From Phanerochaete sordida (taxonomy: Eukaryota; Basidiomycota; Agaricomycetes; Polyporales; Phanerochaetaceae), in the NCBI GenBank assembly GCA_019973155.2, contig BPQB01000039.1, positions 62,001 to 126,000 of the forward strand: 64,000 bases of DNA, given 5' to 3'. The translations under genes were made by a program, and so were the position numbers. Below, one piece after another: positions 10,774 to 21,895 of the stretch. Below the pieces are notes generated by a model. It worked only from the letters and a program-made list of their open reading frames with translations, was not told where the DNA came from and did no database searches. The first letter of the stretch is position 1. Every line of letters starts with the position of its first letter.

Positions 10774-13386
10774 TCACCGTATCCGAAGCGTATCCGCGAC
10801 ATTTACGATACCTACAAGACCCGGGTCTCCAGAAAATGCCAACCTCCGGCTGTCCGTAAGGAACTCTACATCCTTCAGAGGCTGGCTCGCCAACCCTTTG
10901 AACAGTGCGACCCACTCTCCCGAACTCGCGTTCACCACCAGCACTTCTCCGTCTGCCGAGACGCCAATGGCCAGGAAAGTGCCGTCGGGCGAAAATGTGA
11001 CTGTGCTTGCATGTACACCTATGAGTGGCCTAAGGACTTCCGTTCCTCGGTAGGCGTCGTGTAGGATGACCTGCCCATCGCGGTCGCCCCGAGAGACGGA
11101 GACTGTGGCTACGAAGCGTCCGTCGGGAGACAGCGCCGCATCGATGACTCTGCGCCCCTTCATATCCATACGAGAGATTTCCCTGCCGTAATTCGTGTAG
11201 TAGACACGTGCGAACTCGCCTTGAGCGCAGACGAGAATGCGTTTCCCGTCAGGGAAAAACTGGACCGCAGGGCTCTCCTCCGTGACATCCTCGATGGACG
11301 ACGCGTGCAGGATACGGCTGCCGGTATCGAAGAGGGCGACTCGTCCGTTCGACACGGCGGCTAGTTGCCGACCGTCAGCGTGGAAGACGATCTTGTGTAT
11401 CGGCGTATCCCACATGTAATTGTGAAGCTGCACGCCCGATGCGCGGTCCCAGAATCGCAGTGATCGATCAGGTGATGCAGAAACAATGAGGCGGTTATCC
11501 GGTGAGAATGCTACCACGGTAACGACAGAGCCGTGGCCATGAAGTCGCTGGAGTGGTGCACAGTGTACGACATCCCAGATGACTATCGTGTTGTCCCGTG
11601 ATCCAGAGGCTAGCCATCGCCCGGTTTTGGAGAATGCGATTGTTGTGATGGTACTCGAGTGCCCGTTTCTGAGGCTTCCCAGGCGCAGCCCATCGGAGGT
11701 CCTCCAGACTGCTATCTCCGGCGCCCGGGCCTCCAGAGTCAACGCCAGGAGACTACCGTCAGGCGACAGAGTGTACTGGCTGTGGGACGTGCCCGACGCG
11801 TCTGTTTTGCCAAATTGCAGGAATGCGACCTTCGAGAGCCTTTGAGAATCGACATCGGGCTTCAACGTGAGTTCGGCGCGCCCGTACAAACGTTCTGCGG
11901 AGTCTTCGAGGGAAAGGTGTGGCCACTTCGAAAGATCCGACGATGAGATGTAGCGGCGGTTCAACCTGACCTGCTCGCGCTCGAGTAGATCAAGATGGGA
12001 GATGCGGCCGCCTGTCATGTCGTCGTCAGCGCGAATTTGCACCAGCGATATTCTGACACTGACGTGTGTTGTCGACGGCCACTGGCGGTCGTCGCTTGCG
12101 AAGATATGAAGAGAAGTCTATTGGATAGGCTTCTCCCTGAAGACATATGAGCGATATCCAAAACGTTAGATAAAACATACCGCTAGGATGTTTTCTATAT
12201 CTTCATCTCTCGCTATTGCATAGGTGACTCCGGATACCTATCAATTATGTTGAGCTCTAGGTCGCATTCAGCAAAGCCTAAATTAGGACCTCAAGGATAT
12301 ACTCTAGCAGGATGTCCAGAGGGTCCCAATCGCTATGCTGTGGGTCTATGAGCATTTGCTAGGGTGATATAGCATATATCAACCCACCTCAGCCTCGCAA
12401 AACAATGTTTCAGCGTCCGAATGAGACGTTGCAGCACCCGCATCCTCGTCAGAATCCGCATCCCTGCCCGGTAGGCTGCCGTAGCCTGCACCGGCCGTGA
12501 TGACCCGAACGATCCGAAGCCTGGTCTTCATCTTGTAACGCTTTACAAAGACGCACTGGTCTCTGGAAGCATTGTTAGCGGCCTTCTTGGGATACTTGGC
12601 GCCGCTTCGTTCCATCGGAGGTCCTGTATACGATTTCTTGTGCGACCTCGAGAGCTTGACACCAAAGATCTGCCCAAGCTTTCCTTTCAGCGACAGCTGC
12701 GAACTTGAGCTCGTCTTGCTGCTGAAAACTGCCGCCGCCCAGTCTGCGGGAGCCTTGACCCACCCGCTGACCAGAACAATGTCCTTCTGCTCCACCCGAT
12801 GGCCAATCTGGTCCTTTGCGTAGGTATACCAGGTGTCGTGCTGGCGTATCATGTACGACTCTAGCGTCCGGTTGCTGTACAGGCTCTCAGCGTATGCTTT
12901 GCTCTTGAGTACGAGAAGCGCGCCGTGGACCTCTTTACACGAGTAGCTCGCACTGAGAGATGCGGAGCCGCCTGTCGGAGCTCCTCTGAGATGATTCAGT
13001 CTCCGGGCGTGGGTAAGGACGAAGCCACAAGCTCACCCTGTGAGCTTTCCGCCTGTCTCTACCTCCTCTACGCCGTGGCTGGGGAAGCGCCCAGGACCGA
13101 GCGGTGCATGTCGCTGATCCAAGGTCCAGACTTCTTCAGGTAGAGTCTCCGTTATCTTGAAGGGTTTTGGCCAGCGAGTCACGCGATGTCCTTCGTTGTC
13201 CGCGTTGATGTTGAAGAGTCGAATGAACGCGCCCTCGCGCAAGTAGCCCACATCGCCGATCTGCGGCTCCCCTGTAATATGCGGTTCCGGGTGCCAAAGC
13301 GGGTAGCCGTAACCAAGCGCAGATAGGCTGGCAGGGTAGATGCTGTGAGCCGCCTGTGGGCTGGAGTCTCGGTAGATAGTGAACAT
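10774..13386 (-). CDS. N-module/linker/WD40 protein, 787 residues
   Basis: Complete family member. Exons are 13386-13037, 12985-12388, 12337-12290, 12237-12181, 12136-12064 and 12011-10774. The coding length is 2364 bp, identical to the neighbour at 8.0 kb although internal exon lengths differ. Exon 1 carries GYGYPLWHPEPH, GEPQIGDVGY and FIRLFNIN. Exon 2 carries LVSGWVKAPADWAAAVFSS. The linker has DPLDILLEYILE, AIARDEDIENILA and DFSSYLRKRRPPV. The propeller has GSRDNTIVIWD and RFWDRASG-type strands and ends ADTLRIR. It is closest to the 8.0 and 15.1 kb copies (left subgroup, 48-bp exon 3). Acceptor 2 was chosen at CTCAG|AGGAGC because the nearer AG would break the frame. Function is unknown; binding through the propeller is inferred from the fold. 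Confidence 0.88.
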
Positions 13387-13972
13387 GAGATTTCGTTTCC
13401 GAGTGGTGGGAGCACAAGGACGTCGTGGACGCGATTGTCACGCGTTTGGCCATCGCGAGCGTCTGCGACCACGTTTTTCATGGCGCTGGCCGTGCTGAGA
13501 TGCAGATATCACTGACCAGCCGCGACGCGGGGAGGCTGCTATGGATCGCTTGTCATCGGATGGCAATCGACGTAGTCGGCCTAAAAATTGGATTGTCTGA
13601 GATGAACCTCCCGATATTCCCAGCTCGGGCTTTATTATCGTTCTAGACAGGGATGAATGTGCGGCTGATATAGCCATTACTGCACGCAGGATATATTGGC
13701 CTAGTATACTTATCGGCGACGTCAGTTTTGAGATTAGGCACTGGAGGCGGCCACGGACACATCAGCGGAAGCGGAAGAGGTCGCTGAGCCAGCGCTCCGA
13801 AGGACAATGGGCTCCCGATTCTGCCACTCTCACGAATTTGGTGAAGGCTGCGCAGACGAGAGACCTGTTAGACGACACCCGCAACATCGAGAGAGATGGG
13901 TAGATAAACAGTGGAATTGCCACAGAAACCTGGTGAGTTCACATACACATCGAGGCCCGCTGTCATGTTGCC
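13387..13972. other. Intergenic interval
   Basis: 586 bp between the ATG of the 10.8-13.4 kb gene and the stop of the orphan propeller. It should hold the promoter of the former. No further coding signal is seen. Confidence 0.5.
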
Positions 13973-15157
13973 CTATCCTCCGCGCACTCGCAAGACGTCC
14001 CCTACATTCCACAAGCACAAAGGACCCTGTTCTCCGTACGACAGTATCCTCCTGTCGTCTGCGAGCCAGCGCACGCCAGAAAGATAGTCTGGTTTTGCTG
14101 GGAACGTCGCGATATGCTGTCTCGACGTGGGGTTCCAGATGAAGATGCTTTGTCGGGTGACGCCAGCGAGGAACGTCCCGCCATGTGGGTACGACAACGC
14201 TAGAGTTCGCGTGTCATACCGCTCTGAGCGGCGCGGCGCCCCTGTCTGGGGGTTATAGTAGACGATGGTGCCGTCATCCGCGCCGGTCGCGATCTCGTCC
14301 CCGTCGGGCGAGAACGCGCAGCAACAGACACGGTCGCTGTGGACCTGCAGCTCGAACGGCCGGCGCCCGGTGTCTGCGCGGAAGACGTGCGCGATGCCGC
14401 TATTATCTGCGACCAGCAACTGCTTGCCATCAGGGGAAAGGTCGATGTCCACCACGGTGCCTGGACTTGGTATGAGCGCGGTACGTCGTATGTTGTGACT
14501 CTCCATGTCGAAGACGGCCACCTGGCTGGGCATCCGCACTACAAACCGCGAACCGTCGGCGGAGAACAAGAGGTCGTCAGTGCTTTCCTCAAGAGCGACG
14601 CTGATCATGAGGGTTCCGGTCTCGGTGTCCCAAACTTTGATAGTCGCGTCTTTCGCTAGGGTGAGCATACGCAACCCGTCGGGAGCGTAGGCTGCGACAG
14701 CAACTTCGGCAGTGTGTGCGCCAAGTTGGAGGATAAACTCTCCACATCGAACGTCCAAGACGGTAACGCTTCCGCCCGCAATACCGACCATAAGGTGCTT
14801 ATTATTAAACGGGGAGAACGCAAGGACGGTGATGGCATTTCGAGGGACGCCGGCAGTGCCTAGCCCAAGGGCAGGTATGGGCGGCTCTTCCAGACGGTAA
14901 ACTGACAGACCGTCCGCGGTTCTCCATAGCGTGATCCCACCAGAGCGCCACGCCGCCGCGTACCCGACACTCTGTAGAAGCGCATGATCTGGCCCACTGA
15001 GTACCGCGGCTTTCCTTGCTCGAACCCTTCGGAGTATAAATTTGTGACAATATTTTGAGGCAGCATTATGCAAAAAAGAAGTGGATGAGTCTGACAGGAG
15101 GCTCTTGTTCGAAACACTGCTAATGTACACGGAGGGTGTCTGCAATGGAGATGATCC
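13973..15157 (-). pseudogene. Orphan WD40 propeller, 5'-truncated family copy
   Basis: An open frame of about 390 codons encodes a full set of WD-type units (LWRTADG, IKVWDTETG, IVYYNPQTG, IFIWNPTSR) and ends WNVGDVLRVRGG. No N-module, linker exons or nearby ATG are present; the frame opens within the last codons of the 15.1 kb gene, in another frame, and its first codon there is TTG. Its ending most resembles the copy at 45.5 kb (WNVGDVLRVR) rather than its neighbours (ADTLR endings). This suggests a copy of the right-hand subgroup that lost its 5' part in an unequal exchange. It could still be expressed from an unseen upstream exon or by readthrough, but I cannot show this. Confidence 0.65.
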
Positions 15158-17742
15158 CTAATGGGCCTCCGGCGTACGCAAAGAGAATCCTTCTACTATC
15201 TGGAAGAAATCTGACATCTGTAAGCGGCTGTTGAGATACACCAGCCAAACGCGCAACTTGGGTTCCTGACTTTGCATTATGCACAGTCACGCTACCGAGA
15301 TCCCAGACAGCGACGATGAAGGCGCCATCCGGAGAGAATGAAAGGGAGCTTCCGCCTACAAGAATCGGTATCCTGCGCAGCTCCGTGCCTTTAGACGACT
15401 CCTGAAGCACGATGATGGCGTCCGCTCCCCTATCCGGATCTACGGACGCGCTGGCTAGCGTTGCGCCGTCGGGAGAGAGTGCAGCTGCAACAACCGATCT
15501 TCCACGCGTGTCCGATCGTAAGGCTTCTTTCCCCTTCTTCGTCGTGTACACCCGCGCGCTTTGGCCCTCGACGCAGATCAAGATCCTATCTCCGTTGGGC
15601 GAGAAGGTTGCAGTGTACGATTTCTCGGTGTGCGGTAGACGGATGGTGGTCAGCTCAGATATGCGACTGCCCACGAGATGGATGACGACCTTTCCTCTGA
15701 GGACCACAGCCAGTTGACGGCCCTCGGGGTCATAAACAAGCCCGAGGATCTCAGAGCCGAGGGATGAGGTGTACGCGGAGGGCCCTGAGGGGGAGTTCCA
15801 GATTTCAATGTGACCATTGGTAGAGCCGCACGCAAGGTATCGACCGCAGGGAGAAAAGGACAGGAAAGCAGCATGGCTGCTATGGCGCGGGAGACGCGAT
15901 AGAGGAGCCCCATGCACAACGTCCCAGACTATCAGCTCTTGGGACCAAGGAGCGGACACCAGTCGTCTTCCATCTGGCGAAAACGTGATGGCAGTAATAG
16001 AACTGCGTTGGCCATCTTCTCCGAGGCGGCTCAACCGCAGGCCGTCCGACGTTCGCCAGATGGTAATCTCGGGTGTTTGCCCAACTACCGCGATGAGCGC
16101 TCCATCTGTAGAAAGGGCGTAACGATGGGGATTTCTTGTGATGCCAGTAGTCTCGTTGAACAGCAGGTATGGAAACGTCGCGAGCTCCCGTGAAGTTTGT
16201 TTCTTCTTCTGCGGTAAGCTGACGCGCGCGAACTGTACGACTGCGCTCCCATTCATACTGATGTGCGGCCATCGCTCGATGTCCGGGCGGGAAATCCGGG
16301 GACGGCGTAGCTTGCTCTGGTCGTGTTGCATCAAATCCAGCGTTGCTATTCGCCCTCCTGATTATCCGAGTCAACAATGTTCGTAATAATAAAATATGGC
16401 ATAACTCACGGTTATCATCGACGACGACAGGTGGCTGCCGCTGCCGCAGATATGTGGAGAAGTCGGCCGGATGGGTGGCTCCCTATGACCTGATCAGTCA
16501 AGCTCTCAAAGTCCAGACTAGCTACATACGCCTAGTACACTATCAATATCTTCGTCACGTGCAATGGCGTATCGGGCCTCTGACACCTGAGTAGAGATAT
16601 TCATGAGATTGGGGTAATTATTATCACGCTGTGAAGGTGCGCACCTCAAGAATATATTCCAGCAGAACATCCAGAGGCTCGATGAACCTGCCCTTCGTCC
16701 TAGTGAGCGCGAACCGACATTACAAACAGGTTCAGACTCACCTTTTCTTCATTGAACAACGCAACTGGGACCCCCAAATTCTGATCGGAGCTCAGCGCGG
16801 TTGGCCCATCCGCGCCGGATCCGTCGTCCTCTGGAGGGAACGCATGGCTTCCCGCCCCAGCGACCATGATACGAACGATCCCGAGCCTCTTCTTGATCTT
16901 ATAGCGCTTCACGAATACGCACTGGTCCTTGAGGGCATCCGACCCGGCTTTCTTGGGGTACTTCGCGCCGCTCCGCTCCATCTCTGGTCCCGAATACGAC
17001 TTGTGACGGGACCGCAAGAAGCCGAGACCGAATAGATGTCCGATCTGACCCTTGGCGGAGAGCTGGTTCGTCGAGTTGTGGGTGCTGAACGCAGCCGTCG
17101 CCCAGTCTGCGGGTGCCTTGACCCACCCGCTGACGAGCACGATGTCTTCCTGGTCGATGCGATGACCTAGTGTTCCCCTCGCATACGCGTGCCAGTTGTC
17201 GTGCTCCAGGGTCATGTATTTCTCGAGGATCTCGTTGTCGTACAGGCTCTCTGCGTAGGCCTGGCTTTTGAGCACGAGCAACGCGCCCTGGACCTCTCGG
17301 CAAGCGTAGCTCGCGCTCAGAGTCGCAGAGCCGCTTTCCACGCCGCTGCAGCACGTGAGCCGCGCGATACGTTTCGTTACAAGCACAGGACTCACCCTGT
17401 TGCCTCGCCTTCAAGCTTTATCTCCTCGACCCCACGACTCTTGAACCGACCTGGCCCCATCGGCGCATTCCGCTTGTCCAACGCGAAGACGTCCTCGGGG
17501 AGAGAGGGCTCGACCTTGTACGCGGTGCGCCAGTGCTTCACGCTGTAGTCGGCCGTAGAGTTGAGGTTGAACAGGCGAACGAACGCGCCGTCGCGCACGT
17601 AGCCCACGTCGCCAATCTGAGGCTCCCCGGTGACATGCGGCTCGGGGTACCAGAGTGGACAGCCAGAGCCCAGCTCGGACAGGCTTGCCTCGTAAATCCT
17701 GTATGGAGCTCGAGAGTCCAATGTTTGGTGGATGGTGAACAT
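15120..17742 (-). CDS. N-module/linker/WD40 protein, 784 residues
   Basis: Complete family member. Exons are 17742-17396, 17345-16742, 16692-16645, 16586-16530, 16482-16410 and 16345-15120 (2355 bp in frame). N-module motifs are GEPQIGDVGY, FVRLFNLN and LVSGWVKAPADWATAAFST, then RYKIKKRLGIVRI ending in AGAG. The linker reads EPLDVLLEYILE, AIARDEDIDSVLG and DFSTYLRQRQPPV. The propeller units include VWDVVHG-like and IEIWNSPSG strands and end ADTLRVH. Acceptor 3 (CGAAG|GGC) was chosen over a closer AG because it restores the family's 48-bp exon. The ATG aligns with MFT starts in paralogues. Its stop codon overlaps the start of the orphan propeller frame. Function is unknown. Confidence 0.87.
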
Positions 17743-18550
17743 TTCGTGCAATTGGAGTAGCGGCTCATAAATTGCGAGAGAGAAGAGAACAAGGGCAGAC
17801 TTCGTGCACGCGTCCAACAGCCCGTGGCGGGCGTCTGACTTAATTTCGCCAGATTATCACGGAAAATGAACATGATATTCGAGGCTTTGCAGTCCTTGTC
17901 GTCTTCTACCCCATCCCTCTTACGATCCAGCTCATCCCTCGTGAGAATATATTGGGCAGGCATGCGCATGTCAATCTCGAGCACGTTCATATCCGCTTGT
18001 CGCTGCAAGCACGAAATGTCAGCATAAAATTGCACACGCTGATGCTGGCACACGAAATCGTAGGCCGCATGCGTTGCTACCGGTCTCACAAATCTTTGGC
18101 GGGACGCTGCTGGTCTCCAATCAGTTCTATCGAGACGACGACCAAGACAGGGATGGTGTCGCACCTCGGTAACTCTCTTCAGCGTTGCTTCAGCGCGCCT
18201 GATGTGCATGCTTCGCTTTTCATACCGCTTTTCATTTGGGTGTGGGGACATGGAAGCAGAGGAGTGCTAGTGGTGAGCGACCATGCTGCGCGATGTGAAC
18301 CTACGTTGTGCCGCGGAGACGGCTACGTATCAGTGGTTTCGATGCGGTGGCGTCGGGCCCCGCATATCCGCGTAGGGATAGCCTAAGTTGAACGGACCGC
18401 CAGAGCGATCACAGCAATGACTTGGAAGCGTCGCTGACATCGCGCTGTCCGACCGCACGGGACGCATGTTTGCAGCGACATCCCCACGACTCAAACCTAT
18501 AAAACATCCTCGTGAAGTTGTGGAATGAAGCATCGAGCAGAAAACGCACG
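17743..18550. other. Gene-free interval
   Basis: About 0.8 kb upstream of the 15.1-17.7 kb gene. It should include that gene's promoter. No coding or repeat signal is supported. Confidence 0.45.
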
Positions 18551-18997
18551 TTACGCCCTTCCTTTGGCATTCTTCCCCTTTGCCTTCGCCGCATGCTTCT
18601 CTCGCTGCTCCTTCCGCACGCGCTTCTTCTCGCGGTTGACCTCTAGCTTCTCCTTCCGGTCGCCCAAGAGCTGCTGCGACCACGCCGCCCATTCCGGGCG
18701 CGACTTGAGCGCAGCACGGAGCGTGCCGAGGTTCGTGTGCCAGCCAGGATAGCGCATGCGCATCGCGCTGCGGATCTGGAACATCTCACCGCGCTTTTTG
18801 CCCTTCTTCGTCTCCGCATGGCCGCCTGCGCGAGATTGCGTTCGCCACTCCGTCAAGAATGCGATATGGTCGGCGTACGAGAGGATACCGTGGAAGTACC
18901 GCTGGGTCTTGCGCGTGCCCGTCGGCCATGTCTTCTCGATGTCGCCACTCGCAGGGAGCTCGAAGTCGTCTTCGTTCTCTTCGGCTACATCGTATTT
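18551..18997 (-). CDS. Unassigned basic protein, 3' exon only
   Basis: A single open exon of 148 residues follows a plausible acceptor (TTACAG) at 18998. It starts with an acidic stretch (AEENEDDFELP), then TQRYFHGILSYADHIAFL, a region with two or three tryptophans (YPGWHTNLGTL, PEWAAWSQQLL), and a strongly basic Lys/Arg tail (EKKRVRKEQREKHAAKAKG) that could be a coiled coil or nuclear signal. I do not recognise the family. No in-frame upstream exon with an ATG was found, so it may be a fragment of a larger gene or the remnant of one. Composition looks truly coding, with acidic and basic blocks and few rare residues. Confidence 0.5.
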   Translation of the reverse strand, partial: KYDVAEENEDDFELPASGDIEKTWPTGTRKTQRYFHGILSYADHIAFLTEWRTQSRAGGHAETKKGKKRGEMFQIRSAMRMRYPGWHTNLGTLRAALKSRPEWAAWSQQLLGDRKEKLEVNREKKRVRKEQREKHAAKAKGKNAKGRA

Positions 18998-19463
18998 CTG
19001 TAAGGACTGTCATCCTTAGAATTCAGCTGCAGACCTGCACGCGCAAAGGACGGAACCAACCATGTCGCCTGTTGAGTTCGCGGTGGCGGTTGAAAAGTAG
19101 GAAACACGCATCGGAGCGCCCTGAGGTAATCTAATCAGTTGGCCGATCTAAGCGATCTAATCTCCGAGACCGAGATCTGTCCCAAGATGATCTAAGCGCG
19201 CGCAGAACACGGCGGCGGACGCACGGCTTCCGCACTCGCAGTTCGACCGTGAAGAGCAGATCAAAGGAGGTTATATAACCTAGGAAGCTACAGTGAACAC
19301 TACACACGATGACTAGGTAAAGGCGCTACAATAATAAGTATGTATACAAATTGCATGCTGGCAGGCACGCATTGATGCACGTTCACAGCATCGACTGAGA
19401 TATAGCGAGACCGGCTCTAGGGCGGGAAAGGATGTCGACGGAGTGCGGCGCAACTTCGAGATC
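18998..19463. other. Gene-free interval
   Basis: A short direct repeat of GATCTAAGCG occurs near 19154 and 19190. Nothing else is supported. Confidence 0.4.
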
Positions 19464-20008
19464 CTAGTCACCGAGACGCTGCTCGGTGTTCCCTGTGGGT
19501 ACGACATTACCGGCACGACAGCCGTCATCGTCGCGGTGACGCTTGCGATGGCGGGTCAGATTGGAGTTCGTCTGGTAGCGCTTTGTGCACCCTGGGTAGG
19601 GGCAGAGAAACGCTGCGCAAAGTATAAGACACGTTTTTGCCTATCGATGCGCTGCCACTTACGCTTTTCGCCCGTGTGCGAGCGCATGTGTACCTCCAGG
19701 CTGCTCGGCCGCTCGAAGTCCATCGCACAGATCGTGCACGCGAATTTTCGCCGCCGAACGCGGAGCCTCGTGCCTCTTAAGGCGCCCTACAATCAATTGT
19801 CAGACTCACAGTTCTATGGCCGCAATGTTTCACCAGTTCTCACTGCGCCGCTAGGCTGTGGGGCCGCCGTTTCCGCCGCGGGGCCCTCGTCATCGCAGGC
19901 CGGCGGAGGGAAGTACTCTGCACGGTGTCAAATTCTACCCAATCGCAAGGAAGGTAACGCACCAGGGAGTATGTCGCGTATGCGTGGCAACACCATATTT
20001 CCGTCCAT
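19464..20008 (-). CDS. Two-finger C2H2 zinc-finger protein, 130 residues
   Basis: Exons are 20008-19963 (46 bp), 19917-19844, 19786-19663 and 19612-19464; the sum is in frame. Exon 1 encodes MDGNMVLPRIRDILPG. Exon 2 continues PGEYFPPP, acidic and Ala-rich. Finger 1 has C57, C60, H73, H77 (FERPSSLEVHMRSHTGEK). Finger 2 has C85, C90, H103, H107 (CTKRYQTNSNLTRHRKRH). The intron between the fingers splits the Pro codon of the linker after its first base. An extra phase-0 intron splits the spacer, unlike the three-exon copies. Probable nuclear DNA-binding protein; target unknown. Confidence 0.78.
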
Positions 20009-21414
20009 GACCTCGCCTCATCGCTAGCCACTCATTGAACCATTTCTGCTTTATGAAGGATCGCTACGGCAGGTCAGGGCAAGCGGCGCATGGACACCCG
20101 GGGCACGTTCATGCGGAGTGACGTGGTGGTTGCGCTTCGGACCCTAGGATGTGCTGGTTCAGCGACGCGGGAACGCCGGCACTAGCGTCGTCGTGGGAGG
20201 ACGATGCGCCGGAGCAACTCACCGCTCGAGCTAGTACAAGGCGGTCGCTAGGACGGCAGTCGCTCGGATAACATCAGACCGGTAGAAAGCGACATACCGG
20301 TCAGTGATAGGCTAGCCTACGCGCCAGCTGAATGGGGCGGACCTGTTGTGCCTTTTGCATATGATATCCGAGGTGCGGCAGGCGGTGTGTGGCCAGCGGG
20401 TTCAGCGCACACGGAAAATGGCGTGATGCCGCTATCCACGGAGACAGCATGTCCCGAGTTTCAAGCTGACGGGCCCTTTGTCGGTGGTAGTGCTGGCTGT
20501 ACGTGCTGTTTCTACACAGCTCAGCACGCACTCAAATGTTGGACTCTTCCATTCTTGGAGAGCGAGGACATGGTCTGCAGCTTCCAGTTACTCTTTCTGC
20601 ACGAGTGTCGTGTTACCGCACCTCGGCCAGCAGAGCTGACGAAATATGTGAAGGAGTTCCGTGACCACAAATTCAGGAAGTGCTTGTGTACCGTATAGAA
20701 AAGAGTATGACTCGGCGTACACGCGTTCAGCGCTCCTTCCTTTCTACCGATGCAATGCTAGGCGCACGGGAGACGTTGTGCTGAGGACATATTAGGAGGA
20801 GGCCGTTTACAACTGGGTTCATCGGCCCCTTCAACGGTGCGACTTCGTTTGTTGACACCCAAGATGGCAGTGCGCTCGCTATCTTCCGGTGCACCGCAAG
20901 TGTTCCATCTGTGCGTCAATCGACCACGTTTCTCAACTTGACGCAGTAACAATTAAGAAGAGCGCAGCTCTATGAAAGCTGTACTACATGACAATATATA
21001 GAGCACAATTAGATAGCACTCTTTGAAAGACAACAAACGAAGTGGATACCGTCATACATTGGCGAAGATTGGTGAAGATGGAAAGGTTCGAGGGCCGATG
21101 ATGGCGGAAGGCATCAAACTCGGTAGGTGATTAAAACTGCGTCACTGCATCCTGGCCCCAAGTCCACATGGAATCGTGGGACATAATCGCACTTCACCCG
21201 ATAACACCTTCCATCAGTTGCTTTGTTGCTCCATTTTCACAAAACGTTGGCATTGCAACAGCAGCACGGAGGTCCCCTGGGGCCGTTCATTTCCGGCGTA
21301 CCTGATCAGCCCTTCTTTGTGTATAGCAAGCAATGGTATATTGTAGCGAGTCATAATCAACGTCTACTAACCTTCTCCTTCGCCAAGAGCTGTCTATCTT
21401 TCGTGATGTTTTTG
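20009..21414. other. Gene-free interval
   Basis: 1.4 kb with only short open frames. No domain, splice-consistent model or clear repeat was found. Confidence 0.45.
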
Positions 21415-21895
21415 CTAGACTGGTATGCGGTCGTGTGTGTGGCGGCGGTGGCGGTGCATGTTCGATGATGTCATGTAGCGTCTTCCGCATCCCGGATATG
21501 TGCATTCAAATGCTGTGTATCACGATTGGATCAGACCGACCCGAGACAGACGAGCGCTGGAACAAGTACTCACGTCGCTCGCCTGTGTGCGATCGCTCAT
21601 GAACTTCGAGGCTGCTCGGGCGTTGAAAGCGCATACCACAGGTGGTACAGCCATACTTCCCCTGCGGTCGGGCGACTGCCCCAGGCAACTCGAGGACGTT
21701 CGTCTGGCTACCAGCGTCGGGGGCATAAGGTGGCGTCGGCGCATTACGTCTGGCAGGAGCGGCAGCGGTATCGTTCTGACGGGATGAAAAACACTCTAGT
21801 GGCACGCAGTCAGATATTGGTAGGGATATTAGAGTCCTACTATTCTCACCTGGAAAGGCCTCGCGTATGCTGGGCAACGTGGTCGAGCAATTCAT
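21415..21895 (-). CDS. Two-finger C2H2 zinc-finger protein, 121 residues
   Basis: Exons are 21895-21850 (46 bp), 21795-21574 and 21512-21415. Exon 1 encodes MNCSTTLPSIREAFPG. Exon 2 starts at PGECFSSRQ, passes through a Pro/Ala-rich spacer and ends with finger 1 (C65, C68, H81, H85; FQRPSSLEVHERSHTGER). Exon 3 holds finger 2 (C93, C98, H111, H114 or H116; GRRYMTSSNMHRHRR). The frame extends upstream of 21895 only from a non-ATG codon, and the chosen ATG gives the same 46-bp first exon as paralogues. Nuclear DNA binding is inferred. Confidence 0.78.

Noticed and set aside
15120..15157. Programmed frameshift fusing the 15.1 kb gene to the orphan propeller
   Set aside because: The overlap of the two frames is under 40 bases with no slippery sequence or structure visible; truncation by recombination is simpler.
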